The notes under the pieces are model-generated. The model was not told where the DNA came from. It was given only the letters and a program-made list of their open reading frames with translations, and did no database searches. A stretch of DNA of 64,000 bases. Origin: Lachnospiraceae bacterium A4. Lineage in GTDB: Bacteria; Bacillota; Clostridia; Lachnospirales; Lachnospiraceae. Shown piece by piece: positions 54,685 through 63,158 of the stretch. The position numbers were made by a program, and so were the translations under genes. Location: contig KE159538.1 in NCBI GenBank assembly GCA_000403215.2, positions 168,527-232,526 on the forward strand, written 5' to 3'. Position 1 is the stretch's first letter; each line of letters opens with the position of its first letter.

Positions 54685-55215
54685 CTATTCTCCAATCACA
54701 TCAATCTGGCACATCTTCATTGTGTCTAACGCTGCCTTATGGCTCTCAGGTGTAACACCAGCACAGCAACTTGCATCTACTGTCATTTTTACTTCTGGAA
54801 AATATGCTTTCAGCAACAATGCGTTTGAAACCACGCAAATATCTGTACATAATCCAATAAGTTCAATCTCAAATTCATAACCATATGTAAGTTTTACAAT
54901 TTCATCAACTAATGTTGCAGATCCAAATGTATTTTTTTCGATAATCTTATAATCTTTATCCGATAGTGCTTCCATCACTTTTTCATTTAGTAACCATCCA
55001 TTTGTCATTTTGATGCAATGAGGAACTGGAAGTTTTTTACCCTCAGAAGTTTGCAAATAATTGTTGTAATGAGTATCGAGCGTAGCAAAAATCTTACCAT
55101 CAAAATCTTTAATCTTATTTGTTACATTATCTACAATACAAACTGCTTCTTTTGTTCCTAAAGCTCCATCAACAAAATCATTCTGCATGTCTACAACTAC
55201 TAATACTTTCTTCAT
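54685..55215 (-). CDS. pncA: Nicotinamidase / isochorismatase-family hydrolase
   Basis: This 176-residue protein has the catalytic Asp in VVVDMQNDFVDGAL, a Lys in IIEKNTFGSA and the nucleophile Cys in GLCTDICVVSNALLLK. Nicotinamidases turn nicotinamide into nicotinate. It begins the NAD cassette (pncA, Prs-like, NadV-like, NADAR, nadE), with gaps of 3-6 nt or overlaps. Some isochorismatase relatives have other substrates. Confidence 0.85.
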   Translation of the reverse strand: MKKVLVVVDMQNDFVDGALGTKEAVCIVDNVTNKIKDFDGKIFATLDTHYNNYLQTSEGKKLPVPHCIKMTNGWLLNEKVMEALSDKDYKIIEKNTFGSATLVDEIVKLTYGYEFEIELIGLCTDICVVSNALLLKAYFPEVKMTVDASCCAGVTPESHKAALDTMKMCQIDVIGE

Positions 55216-55266
55216 AATTTTTTTCTTCCTTTCAATCCTATATGCCTTTGAATTATATTTTAATGC

Positions 55267-55746
55267 TTAATTATTGATAATTTCATAAATAATATCATTG
55301 TGATATTTACCGTATTTATCCTTAATAGCATCCCTCAGAACATGCTTAGTACCTCCAAATTTTTCACAAAACTTATCATAATTTTTCTCTACTGAATTAC
55401 CACCTATCATTCTCCATTCAATTCTATGTAACTTATAATCATAAATAAGTTTCTTCAATTCCTTATATAAATCCATTCCTACAATTGGATTCCCTCTATC
55501 AAAAGAAATTAATCCAAATCTTGAAGCACAGGAACTATACCAGTCAACATAGTAGTCCAAATATCCAATAAGTTTTTCTTTCGTATTTACGATTGCATAT
55601 TGAAATCTCCCTGTTTCAGTTTCTTCTTGAATATTTGGCAACCAATTATTTAAGCCTCCAGTTTCGTACATCATGTCATCTGAATAATAATATCTTTTAA
55701 ATGCTTCTTGTATCTCATTTTTCTTTATAATCGCAGGTATTAACAT
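55267..55746 (-). CDS. GNAT-family N-acetyltransferase
   Basis: About 159 residues from ATG 55746 (GTGAGGTG site; frame open to 55755). It has the RimJ/RimL-like order RFQYAIVNTKEKLIGYLDYY, then LHRIEWRMIGGNSVEKNYD and a C-terminal YHNDIIYEI. The substrate is unknown; it may modify a host protein. It is encoded just before the NAD cassette but separated from it by about 50 nt. Confidence 0.7.
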   Translation of the reverse strand: MLIPAIIKKNEIQEAFKRYYYSDDMMYETGGLNNWLPNIQEETETGRFQYAIVNTKEKLIGYLDYYVDWYSSCASRFGLISFDRGNPIVGMDLYKELKKLIYDYKLHRIEWRMIGGNSVEKNYDKFCEKFGGTKHVLRDAIKDKYGKYHNDIIYEIINN

Positions 55747-55801
55747 CAAAATCACCTCACTTTAAATCTTGAAACTCTGGATTCATTGTCTATTTACATA
55801 C

Positions 55802-56008
55802 TTAATGCTTTTCACTCCAAAGGATGCCTTCATAATCTACAGCTTTGTTATATAACTCTCTTAATGTCATACATACTGTTTCATCTGTTAAATGACAGCT
55901 AAAAAATGTTGTAGTGTATAATTTTGATTCTCCATAACCATGTTTAAGATACACGTTCAACATATCCCACGAAAATTCATCTAATTCAAAAGGATTAAAT
56001 TCTCCCAC
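55802..56008 (-). CDS. Small hypothetical protein
   Basis: 68 residues from GTG behind AGGAG, aromatic and acidic, starting MGEFNPFELDEFSWDML. No family was recognised. Confidence 0.5.
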   Translation of the reverse strand: MGEFNPFELDEFSWDMLNVYLKHGYGESKLYTTTFFSCHLTDETVCMTLRELYNKAVDYEGILWSEKH

Positions 56009-56055
56009 GTTTTATATTTCTCCTTTCCTATATCGATGAAAGCAAAATTTCAAGA

Positions 56056-57012
56056 CTATTTCTTCACTTCATAAGCCACGTTTATCATGTCCTGAGCTTC
56101 TTTTAATTTATCTTTTGCTCGTTGCCACGCTTGATATGATTTCTGTTTGGGATCTATGTCAAATAAATTTCTTTGTGCATTTGAAATGATAGTTCTTAAT
56201 CTATCAAAATCAAACTTACCAGCATCAATACAGCCAAAATGATTGTTATATTTATCTATAATTATTTTCCTTATTGTACTTCTATCGTCTTCGTATCTTT
56301 TCCTTACATCTTCTAAAGTACCTTCTATAACTCGTGGATTTCCCCAACTATCATCAAATACATAACCGCCAAAACCCGTTACATATCTAATACAACTATG
56401 AGAAGAATTACTCCAAATCTTTTTATTATTAGTCGCAGAATAATTTGCATTTTCCTTATATTCCATTCCTAATTCTTCAAAACATTCCCTTGTAATTCCC
56501 AACCATGCCTGTCCCTGTTCATATGTAAAAAGTGTAAAATCTTTGTCATCACCATTAAGAAATGCATTATGAATATATTGGCAACCTGTATCATACTTTG
56601 TCTTTTCAAACTGTACTAATAAAGGTTCACTTATTTCTTGCTTGGTGTTATAAATTGGTGTCCACAATTGCATAAATTTTCTATATGCAAATTCATCATC
56701 AAGACTTTCCCACTCTTCTTCGTAACCGTCATACTTTCTTTTTGATAACAACTGATTTATTTGCTCATCATACTGTTTAACAGATAATTTTTCTTCGCCA
56801 CATACATATTCTTTTATGTACTTGTTCTCTGTAATTATTCTAATGTTAGAAACGTCTTTTACCTGAACCTTAGCTTCACTATATGATTCAACAGTTATTA
56901 CTTCTCCATCAACAAGGTATTTTCCAGATTTTAAGTAAACTACTTTTAGATTTTTATCCTCAATATCTATTCCTTTTAATGGATTTATCGCTGGTGCAAC
57001 CTCTTTATTCAT
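56056..57012 (-). CDS. Hypothetical phage protein
   Basis: 318 residues from ATG behind GAGGAGAGG. A small N-terminal beta domain (about 20-75, with LKVVYLKSGKYLVDGEV) precedes a mixed region and a basic helical C-terminus (YQAWQRAKDKLKEAQDMI). No function was recognised. Confidence 0.55.
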   Translation of the reverse strand: MNKEVAPAINPLKGIDIEDKNLKVVYLKSGKYLVDGEVITVESYSEAKVQVKDVSNIRIITENKYIKEYVCGEEKLSVKQYDEQINQLLSKRKYDGYEEEWESLDDEFAYRKFMQLWTPIYNTKQEISEPLLVQFEKTKYDTGCQYIHNAFLNGDDKDFTLFTYEQGQAWLGITRECFEELGMEYKENANYSATNNKKIWSNSSHSCIRYVTGFGGYVFDDSWGNPRVIEGTLEDVRKRYEDDRSTIRKIIIDKYNNHFGCIDAGKFDFDRLRTIISNAQRNLFDIDPKQKSYQAWQRAKDKLKEAQDMINVAYEVKK

Positions 57013-57023
57013 TTATCCTCTCC

Positions 57024-57425
57024 TCAATTCAACAATGCCGCAATTTCATCCAACTCTAATTCAGTCTTCTTTTCATCAGATAACATCTTGTCCAATTTAG
57101 ATTCCAATGCTTTCAGCTCCGCTTCTTTATTCTTGTACTCGAAAATCTCAATTTTACATCTAATATCTGTGATCCATTCTGCGATGTTATACCCCGAAAC
57201 TTTCAAACTGATTCCCAAATCTTTAGCAGACATTAAATACATATTCAATCTAACAAACAACAACTGCAAATCATCAAACTGGAGAACATTCAAATTGTAT
57301 TTCTGCCCTTCCAAATCTAAAACACAATTTGTAAGTGGTGTGAATTTCTTTGATCCTTTTAGTTCTGTTTTCTTTTTATCAATAATCTGCTTTAACTGTA
57401 AAACTCTTTCATCATTTTTGCTCAT
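57024..57425 (-). CDS. Hypothetical coiled-coil protein
   Basis: 133 residues. The N-terminal (VLQLKQIIDKKKTELKG) and C-terminal (KNKEAELKALESKLDKML) helices predict coiled coils around a short beta segment. It overlaps the next gene upstream by 4 nt (ATGA), so translation is coupled. Confidence 0.55.
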   Translation of the reverse strand: MSKNDERVLQLKQIIDKKKTELKGSKKFTPLTNCVLDLEGQKYNLNVLQFDDLQLLFVRLNMYLMSAKDLGISLKVSGYNIAEWITDIRCKIEIFEYKNKEAELKALESKLDKMLSDEKKTELELDEIAALLN

Positions 57426-58624
57426 ATTTTGTACTCCTTTTCATATTCTCTACCATTTGCTAGATATTTTTGAATATATTTTGGTTTCATAATTTCATAT
57501 ATTTCTTTTAATTCCATAGGTTTTAAAATTTTTGTTTCATAACCCACTCTATATCCATAAGACCATTTATCTTTATCCGCCTTAATATATTTCTTTATTT
57601 GGAATTTACCCTTATCATCTCCATAGCAATCATCCGCCAAATAAGATTCATCATCACCAGCATGTGAACTTATAAATTTAAAGCTCCTATAATATATTTC
57701 TCCATTACTATGTTTTCTAATTCCTAAATCCAAAAAATCCCCCAATGTCATATTACATACAACATCTTTTAATGGATCATATGGTGAATAATGATGTGAG
57801 CCTTCCAAAGCCCAAAATATATCAGAATATTTTGATGTGCATTTATCATCGACACAACTAATAAATTTATTTTGGGAAATACTTTTAAACTGTTTGAAAT
57901 TCCATATATCATTATTTTCAGTAGCAAACCAATAATATTTTCCATATGGATAGTTGTCTATATAGTCATAATCAATATACTCATAGCCATATCTACCATG
58001 TACACGTGGGATTTCTTTCCCTGATTTGCTTGTTTTTACTTCTCCATTTTCAGTCCACTTATAGCCACTGTCATAATAGTCGAATCTTCCTACATAAATC
58101 CATTCTTCGTTATCTTTTGTAAGATATGTAGCACCTACAATTAAATCTTTTGCTTTAATGCTTTCATTATTATGTACGATTTTGTTATATTCTGTGATCT
58201 GCTTATAATCAGGAGACTCCACTGGCATAAGTACCAAATCCTTACCGTCCCAGCCATAAACAAATTCTCCTTCGAGTCCTTTACCTTTGATGGAATTTGC
58301 ATTTTCAAGAATATATAACAGATTTTCAATGGTTATCTCAAACTCAAAGTTACGTGGATCATATACTCTACAATATGCTTGACGGTGATCCCATCCCGAA
58401 GAATAATCACCAACCTTTTTATTCAGTACAAATCCCGTTGTCGGCACATTATCAAATTCTTCATTAGGAATCTTTTTGTCACGCCAACTATTCCAAGATG
58501 CTTCTTTTCTCAGTTTGCCTTTTTCGTCATAGTAAATTACATATGCCAATTTACCTGTGTAAGTACCAGAACGATTTTGGTATCCTACATTGATTATTTT
58601 GGGAATAAATATATTACTTTTCAA
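57422..58624 (-). CDS. Hypothetical phage protein
   Basis: 400 residues from TTG behind AAGGAGG. Unusually rich in Tyr and Asp, with repeated YIDYDYIDNYPYGKYYWF-like stretches, beginning with a beta segment (GKLAYVIYYDEKGKLRKEAS). It resembles DNA- or RNA-associated phage early proteins only in general composition. No function was recognised. Confidence 0.5.
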   Translation of the reverse strand: MKSNIFIPKIINVGYQNRSGTYTGKLAYVIYYDEKGKLRKEASWNSWRDKKIPNEEFDNVPTTGFVLNKKVGDYSSGWDHRQAYCRVYDPRNFEFEITIENLLYILENANSIKGKGLEGEFVYGWDGKDLVLMPVESPDYKQITEYNKIVHNNESIKAKDLIVGATYLTKDNEEWIYVGRFDYYDSGYKWTENGEVKTSKSGKEIPRVHGRYGYEYIDYDYIDNYPYGKYYWFATENNDIWNFKQFKSISQNKFISCVDDKCTSKYSDIFWALEGSHHYSPYDPLKDVVCNMTLGDFLDLGIRKHSNGEIYYRSFKFISSHAGDDESYLADDCYGDDKGKFQIKKYIKADKDKWSYGYRVGYETKILKPMELKEIYEIMKPKYIQKYLANGREYEKEYKI

Positions 58625-58647
58625 GCGATTCCTCCTTGTGCTTTTAA

Positions 58648-58893
58648 TTAAGTATACAGTTCTTTTAAATCAATTCCGTATTTATCCAATATTTCCTTTT
58701 TTATTTCTAACAGGTAATCGCAATCATCTTCATAATTATAAAATTCTCTACATCTAAAATTTTTACGTACAGAATAAGATAGAAAATTCAAAGCTAATAG
58801 ATTATTATTGGCTACTGGATTGTTATATAATTTACGAAATACATGGTTTTGTCTATCTGTCAAATCATCGGTATCATATCCTCCAACAATCAA
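58648..58893 (-). CDS. Small hypothetical protein
   Basis: 81 residues from TTG behind GGAGGG. It contains a possible RNA/DNA-binding helix set (NNLLALNFLSYSVRKNF, LLEIKKEILDKYGI). No family was recognised. Confidence 0.5.
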   Translation of the reverse strand: MIVGGYDTDDLTDRQNHVFRKLYNNPVANNNLLALNFLSYSVRKNFRCREFYNYEDDCDYLLEIKKEILDKYGIDLKELYT

Positions 58894-58953
58894 GTCATCC
58901 CTCCTATTTTCTCAATGAAAGAGTTGTTCTATTGATTATAAAAATTATTCTTT

Positions 58954-59259
58954 TCAATTTGCCCCATATTGTTCATTAAGATCTTCAAGTTTAACATACT
59001 TTATACAATCGTTATGTATAGTTCGTCCGACACCTGGAACTTGCATATCCATATAGTCAGGATATCTTTTCCAATAACCATGACAATCTAAATAAACAAC
59101 ATCAACTCTATTAATTCCCAAACTTAACAATATTTCTGGATTTATCATTAATCCGGAAAAATCTTTCCCGTTTTCACATATTAAACGATTTTTATCAATA
59201 TCAATTGAATAAAAACAATCAACAAAAAATCGTTTATCATTTTGTTCTTCTTTTATCAC
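58954..59259 (-). CDS. Small hypothetical protein
   Basis: 101 residues from GTG behind AAAGGA, starting MIKEEQNDKRFFVDCFYSID. It has a strand-rich middle (LSLGINRVDVVYLDCHGYW). No family was recognised. The gap 59260-59372 shows nothing. Confidence 0.5.
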   Translation of the reverse strand: MIKEEQNDKRFFVDCFYSIDIDKNRLICENGKDFSGLMINPEILLSLGINRVDVVYLDCHGYWKRYPDYMDMQVPGVGRTIHNDCIKYVKLEDLNEQYGAN

Positions 59260-59372
59260 ATTAATTAATCCTTTCTATGAAATGAAAATTTGATTGTCTA
59301 ACACAATTCCCACCAAAAATCATATAATTTATGACTTAGGTTCCCCTTTTTTGGTAATTCTCCTTTGTATCT

Positions 59373-59744
59373 TCAGATCTTTCTATTAGACATTTTTTTA
59401 TGATAATTGGAATTACTATGCCTTCCTCTTCCACGATACAATCTCTTATAATATGGTTTTGAATTTTCAACATATCCTTGTGCTTTAATCCAAATTTCGT
59501 CAGTATATATAACTGGAGATGGATACCCTGTTACATTTTCAGCAAGAAATTTAAGATGGTTTCTATGTTTCTGATCACGTTCTCTTTTATTTCTTCTCTT
59601 TTGTTTGCATTGATTTTTATGTTTTATTTCTACACCATAAATATCATTACAATAGCCAAATCTGTAAACATATCCACCGACTTTATCACACCACTGACCG
59701 CCTAAAGCATAATTATAATATGGGCAATTTTTACATTCCAACAT
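59373..59744 (-). CDS. Basic Cys-rich hypothetical protein
   Basis: About 123 residues from ATG 59744. The N-terminus has CKNCPYYNYALGGQWCDK and a later CND.../NQCKQKRRNKRERD segment, giving four or five Cys that could bind a metal, followed by a very basic tail. This suggests nucleic-acid binding. The function is unknown. Confidence 0.55.
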   Translation of the reverse strand: MLECKNCPYYNYALGGQWCDKVGGYVYRFGYCNDIYGVEIKHKNQCKQKRRNKRERDQKHRNHLKFLAENVTGYPSPVIYTDEIWIKAQGYVENSKPYYKRLYRGRGRHSNSNYHKKMSNRKI

Positions 59745-59756
59745 TATCACCACCAT

Positions 59757-60521
59757 TTACAAAACAATATTATTCCACTTCTTGTTCTTTTCATATTTCC
59801 ACTGAATGTTTCCAAAACTGATTCTCGTTTCAATTTCTTCTACATTTTTCATAGAAAGTAACCATTCATGATACGCATTCACTTCCTCGTCTGTAGCATC
59901 CTGAAATACTTTCCAATGATTAAGAGTTTTGTCAATCTCCTCTACTGCCCATTCATAATCAGATAATGCAGCTTGTCTCCTAAATTCTGCAAGATACTCT
60001 TCTACTTCAGCCTTTGCCTCTTGATATGTAAAATAAACTTTATCTGGTCTGATGCTCACATGAGTTATATGATGTTGCCACATAGGATATTTCTTGATAA
60101 TACGAAACCCTTCTTTAGTAATATCTGTTTCAATATGTCCATGAAAAATTTTATCTGATTTAACAAGTAATCCTGATTCATATGCTTTCTTAATTGACTT
60201 TGGCTCATCTATCCGTACACATAATTCATTAAATAGTTTTTCATCTTCAGGATCAATTCTCCATTCCAAATCAAATAATTTTGTATTATATGTCCAGTCT
60301 TTAGGAAGCTTTCTATATTTTTGATTGTCCTTAAATTCATCAATCGGAACTCCATCTATATATCTTGTTTCTTTTGGTTCTAATAAATCTATACATACAG
60401 CATCAGAAAATTGTTCGTCTACTCTGCCATATTTGACGTTGTATTCGTTCCCGCTTTTATTACACCAATAAACAATGTCACCATGATTAAAACGCTTTTC
60501 AAACCCTTTTCGGATATCTAT
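59757..60521 (-). CDS. Hypothetical phage protein with probable ATA start
   Basis: About 254 residues. In-frame candidates are TTG 60527, GTG 60524, ATA 60521 and ATC 60515; the AAGG/GGTG ribosome-binding site best fits ATA or ATC. It contains NHGDIVYWCNKSGNEYNVKY and ETRYIDGVPIDEFKDN, a pattern common to small-phage hypothetical proteins, and a helical C-terminus. No function was recognised. Confidence 0.5.
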   Translation of the reverse strand: MDIRKGFEKRFNHGDIVYWCNKSGNEYNVKYGRVDEQFSDAVCIDLLEPKETRYIDGVPIDEFKDNQKYRKLPKDWTYNTKLFDLEWRIDPEDEKLFNELCVRIDEPKSIKKAYESGLLVKSDKIFHGHIETDITKEGFRIIKKYPMWQHHITHVSIRPDKVYFTYQEAKAEVEEYLAEFRRQAALSDYEWAVEEIDKTLNHWKVFQDATDEEVNAYHEWLLSMKNVEEIETRISFGNIQWKYEKNKKWNNIVL

Positions 60522-60529
60522 CACCAACC

Positions 60530-60847
60530 TTATACTAATTGTAAAATCCCATCATAATTATTGGGACTCCATGCTAAACTATCATCTTTGATATAATGCA
60601 ATTCTCTGTATTCATCTCCATCTTTTATATAAAGACCATATTCTTTGAGCCATTCATTATTTATATCATTATCTTCTAACGGAGAAAAAATTAATTTGCA
60701 TTTTTCTTGATGTTTGCCAATCTTTTCTATAACAATACTTAGACTTGCTTCAATATTCCAAGCCGACATAATAGCCTTTGGAATTTCTGTTTTCTTTAAA
60801 ATGAAATGTCCTGAGTCACCACAATAATTTTCATAATAAATTCTTAT
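60530..60847 (-). CDS. Hypothetical phage protein with ATA start
   Basis: 105 residues from ATA (60845-60847), 8 nt behind the near-perfect site AGGAGG. The extra N-terminus reads RIYYENYCGDSGHFILKKTE and joins in frame to the shorter ATG version (60769). Internal ATG use is possible, but its site is weak. Mixed alpha/beta composition; no family was recognised. Confidence 0.6.
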   Translation of the reverse strand: MRIYYENYCGDSGHFILKKTEIPKAIMSAWNIEASLSIVIEKIGKHQEKCKLIFSPLEDNDINNEWLKEYGLYIKDGDEYRELHYIKDDSLAWSPNNYDGILQLV

Positions 60848-60894
60848 TTATATCACCTCCTGCCATAAAACCGATGTTTTAAGTCTATATGTAT

Positions 60895-61716
60895 CTATTC
60901 TTCTTTTGTAAAATTCAACATTTCATCTTTTGCTCTCTGGTAGAAATTACGGTCAATTTCAAAACCGAAAGCACTTCTACCAAGCTCATAAGCGGCTCTC
61001 AGTGTTGTGCCTGAACCAGCACAAGGATCAATAACCACATCTCCAGCATCAGTAAATATCTCAATCAGCCGTTTTAGAACTGCTACTGGTTTCTGTGCTG
61101 GATGGATCTTTGGTATCTCTTTTCCATCCTTCTTCCATTCAAACCAGTTAAAGATCATATGCCCTGTTCCTGGAATATTTTTACCATTCTCATCAATCTG
61201 AATACCATTTCTGAATTTTGGCAACTTGTCACGATACAAAAGCAACGCATACTCTGTAGCACCTACAACACGCATATTAGCTTTAAGAACTTGTGGACTA
61301 TAATTTTTACAGAACACAAGTGGTATGTAATGAATAAATCCATGCTTCTCTGCTGCTTTGATAAGAGTCTGAATCTGTTCAAATGAGCAGAAAACAATCA
61401 TACAAGGTGAATTACTGCTTCTGCCTCGTGGTACTGGTTTCGTATCATCTTTTTTAAGCATCTTGGAACAAAAGTGAAAATACTCATACAGATTAAAATT
61501 GAAATCAGAATTGAATGCCGCCTTACCAGCTAATTTACTTTCACCTTTTTTATTATCTCCTCCGTTGTACCACATCGGATTTGAACCGTAAAAATTATTT
61601 CCTACGTTATAGGGAACGTCTGCTATGATTAATTGAGCAGGACGAATTGCATATTTCTTATAATTCTGCATAGAGTCTCTATACAGTTCACACTTAATTT
61701 TCTTTTGATATTCCAT
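60895..61716 (-). CDS. Beta-class DNA methyltransferase (N6-adenine or N4-cytosine)
   Basis: This 273-residue protein has the catalytic motif early (IIADVPYNVGNNFYG; DVPY in place of DPPY) and the SAM motif late (VVIDPCAGSGTTLRAAYELG), the order of beta-class enzymes. The target is unknown. A palindromic leader like that of the Dam-type gene lies 12 nt upstream. No restriction partner is visible, so protection of phage DNA is likely. Confidence 0.88.
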   Translation of the reverse strand: MEYQKKIKCELYRDSMQNYKKYAIRPAQLIIADVPYNVGNNFYGSNPMWYNGGDNKKGESKLAGKAAFNSDFNFNLYEYFHFCSKMLKKDDTKPVPRGRSSNSPCMIVFCSFEQIQTLIKAAEKHGFIHYIPLVFCKNYSPQVLKANMRVVGATEYALLLYRDKLPKFRNGIQIDENGKNIPGTGHMIFNWFEWKKDGKEIPKIHPAQKPVAVLKRLIEIFTDAGDVVIDPCAGSGTTLRAAYELGRSAFGFEIDRNFYQRAKDEMLNFTKEE

Positions 61717-61726
61717 TCTTTATTAG

Positions 61727-61760
61727 GAGTAAATCATGATTTATTCTGCGCAGAAACCTC
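61727..61760. promoter_or_regulatory. Methylase leader motif, copy 2
   Basis: AAATCATGATTT (61731-61742), 3 nt, CTGCGCAG (61746-61753), flanked by GAG and CTC as in copy 1 at 33241. Matching spacing and position before a methylase gene argue for shared regulation. The rest of the gap (61717-61848) holds an ACAATGAA/TTCATTGT inverted repeat near 61830-61850. Confidence 0.65.
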
Positions 61761-61848
61761 ATTTCCTCCTGTTTTTCATTATTCTAATTTTTGCATATGC
61801 TTATTTTGCTTCTACTTTTTGACATACAATGAATCGAAATTTTCATTG

Positions 61849-62874
61849 TCATTTATTTATTTCTTTTTTCTTCTTGTCCATCCCCTTATAAAATTCTTTG
61901 TATTTTCTTGTGTACTCGTAACTATCGCCAAAAATATTATTTACAGCTACAAATAATTTTGGTTCATACTTCTCTACAGCAATCAATTCTTCTTCAAAAT
62001 CTCTTCCAAAAGGACAGCAAGCGCAACCAGTACGTTTGAATCCGTATTCACTATAACACTTACTATGTATTATATTATAATGTTCATCATATTCTATTTT
62101 ATCTATATCCTTATACCAAAATAACGGTCTGTAATTATCATATCCGCTTCCATTTTTGTCAAAGCAACTCTTATAAGCAGTTGATCTAACTCCTCCCTCT
62201 GCTTTTCTTACACCCACTATTTGTAAGTCATAATCATTTTCACTTAATAATTTATGGGCAACATCTTTTTTAGCATATTTGCAACATAAATTTGATATTT
62301 GAAAAGTTGGTGGATTTTTAATCAGAAATTCTTTTAACCATTTATTTTGTTTAATATTAAATGCAGGTGATTTTTTCTTATTACACCACCATTCTAATGC
62401 CGATTTACATTTTGGATATTCTGAATATAATTCATCAAAATCTCTATCTTCAAACTTGAAATGATATTTCTGTAATCGTCTTATCATCTCACTGACATGT
62501 TTTGAAATAAAAGGTTGACCATATTGTTTACAAGTCAACGGAATTGGTTTTATAGCTTTATATTCTTTAATCTCTACTTCATATTTATCTTCAAGATATC
62601 TTAAATGGTCTTTTGTTGCTTGATACTCCAAACCAGTATCAAACCATACATACTCAATTTTATTGTCTTTGTCACATTTTGTACAAATATCCAACATTAC
62701 ATCACTATCTGATCCCCCAGATATTGAGCAAACTATTTTCTTATATTGGGTACTGTTTATTTTTGACCATGCTCTTACTAAATTATCACCTATTGTCTGG
62801 TTCTGCGGAGCATTACTAATTAATTCCATCAGATCAGCAGGTTTTGAATTTATATTTTTATCTTTTCCTTGCAA
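61849..62874 (-). CDS. PAPS-reductase-like / ATP-pyrophosphatase protein
   Basis: This 341-residue protein has the ATP loop CSISGGSDSDVMLDI, followed by IEYVWFDTGLEYQATKDHL, typical of the PAPS reductase superfamily. Cysteines in SNLCCKYAKKDVAH and RTGCACCPFGRDFEEEL suggest an Fe-S cluster. Superfamily members include DndC, which loads sulfur into DNA; phage members often neighbour methylases, as here. Whether it modifies DNA, tRNA or a metabolite is unknown. The start is uncertain (TTG 62874, weak site). Confidence 0.75.
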   Translation of the reverse strand: MQGKDKNINSKPADLMELISNAPQNQTIGDNLVRAWSKINSTQYKKIVCSISGGSDSDVMLDICTKCDKDNKIEYVWFDTGLEYQATKDHLRYLEDKYEVEIKEYKAIKPIPLTCKQYGQPFISKHVSEMIRRLQKYHFKFEDRDFDELYSEYPKCKSALEWWCNKKKSPAFNIKQNKWLKEFLIKNPPTFQISNLCCKYAKKDVAHKLLSENDYDLQIVGVRKAEGGVRSTAYKSCFDKNGSGYDNYRPLFWYKDIDKIEYDEHYNIIHSKCYSEYGFKRTGCACCPFGRDFEEELIAVEKYEPKLFVAVNNIFGDSYEYTRKYKEFYKGMDKKKKEINK

Positions 62875-62890
62875 TTACTGTATTTACAAG

Positions 62891-62902
62891 GTATGCGCAT
62901 AC
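62891..62902. promoter_or_regulatory. GTATGCGCATAC palindrome before the PAPS-reductase-like gene
   Basis: A perfect 12-bp palindrome with the TGCGCA core lies 17 nt before the TTG start. The same core occurs in both methylase leaders, but the AAATCATGATTT part is absent here, so a common regulator is only a suggestion. Confidence 0.35.
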
Positions 62903-63020
62903 ATATTACCTAGAATTACTTGTATATCTCCTTTCATAGTCTACTGAATTGCTGATTTTTTATTGACATTTGCAACTGCCAATAAAAATATAATTTCTTC
63001 TGCTTACTCTATTTCATCTT

Positions 63021-63158
63021 CTATACAGCGGATAATTTTACCGATGAAATTGGCTTTCTATTGGGTATCACACCCATTTTATGTAGACAACATTGTGTAC
63101 ATAAGGCATTAGAAGTACCTCTATCCAATAGTCCTTAAAAGACATTTTGGAATACTTT
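63021..63158 (-). ncRNA. tnpB 3'-end relic or stand-alone omega-RNA
   Basis: Behind the methylase stop the minus strand reads KVFQNVF, a stop, then GLLDRGTSNALCTQCCLHK, echoing the KKVFPNVFDNG C-terminus of tnpB. Nucleotide features AAAGTATTC and GATAG are shared with the tnpB 3' end and with the RNA at 48690. It folds with a 7-bp closing stem CTATTGG/CCAATAG (63058-63064 with 63125-63131) and inner stems TTATGTA/TACATAA and GGGT/ACCC. No tnpB body is attached. The rest of 62875-63157 shows no gene. Confidence 0.45.

Noticed and set aside
20759-60847. G-to-A hypermutation as the cause of ATA starts
   Set aside because: Some starts are ATT or possibly ATC, and Trp codons in the large genes are intact, so a general G-to-A process does not fit.
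63058-63131. A phage tRNA
   Set aside because: The closing 7-bp stem and branches look tRNA-like, but the T-loop lacks TTC-A, stem lengths are wrong and no anticodon arm of 5 bp/7 nt is present; homology to the tnpB 3' end explains it better.
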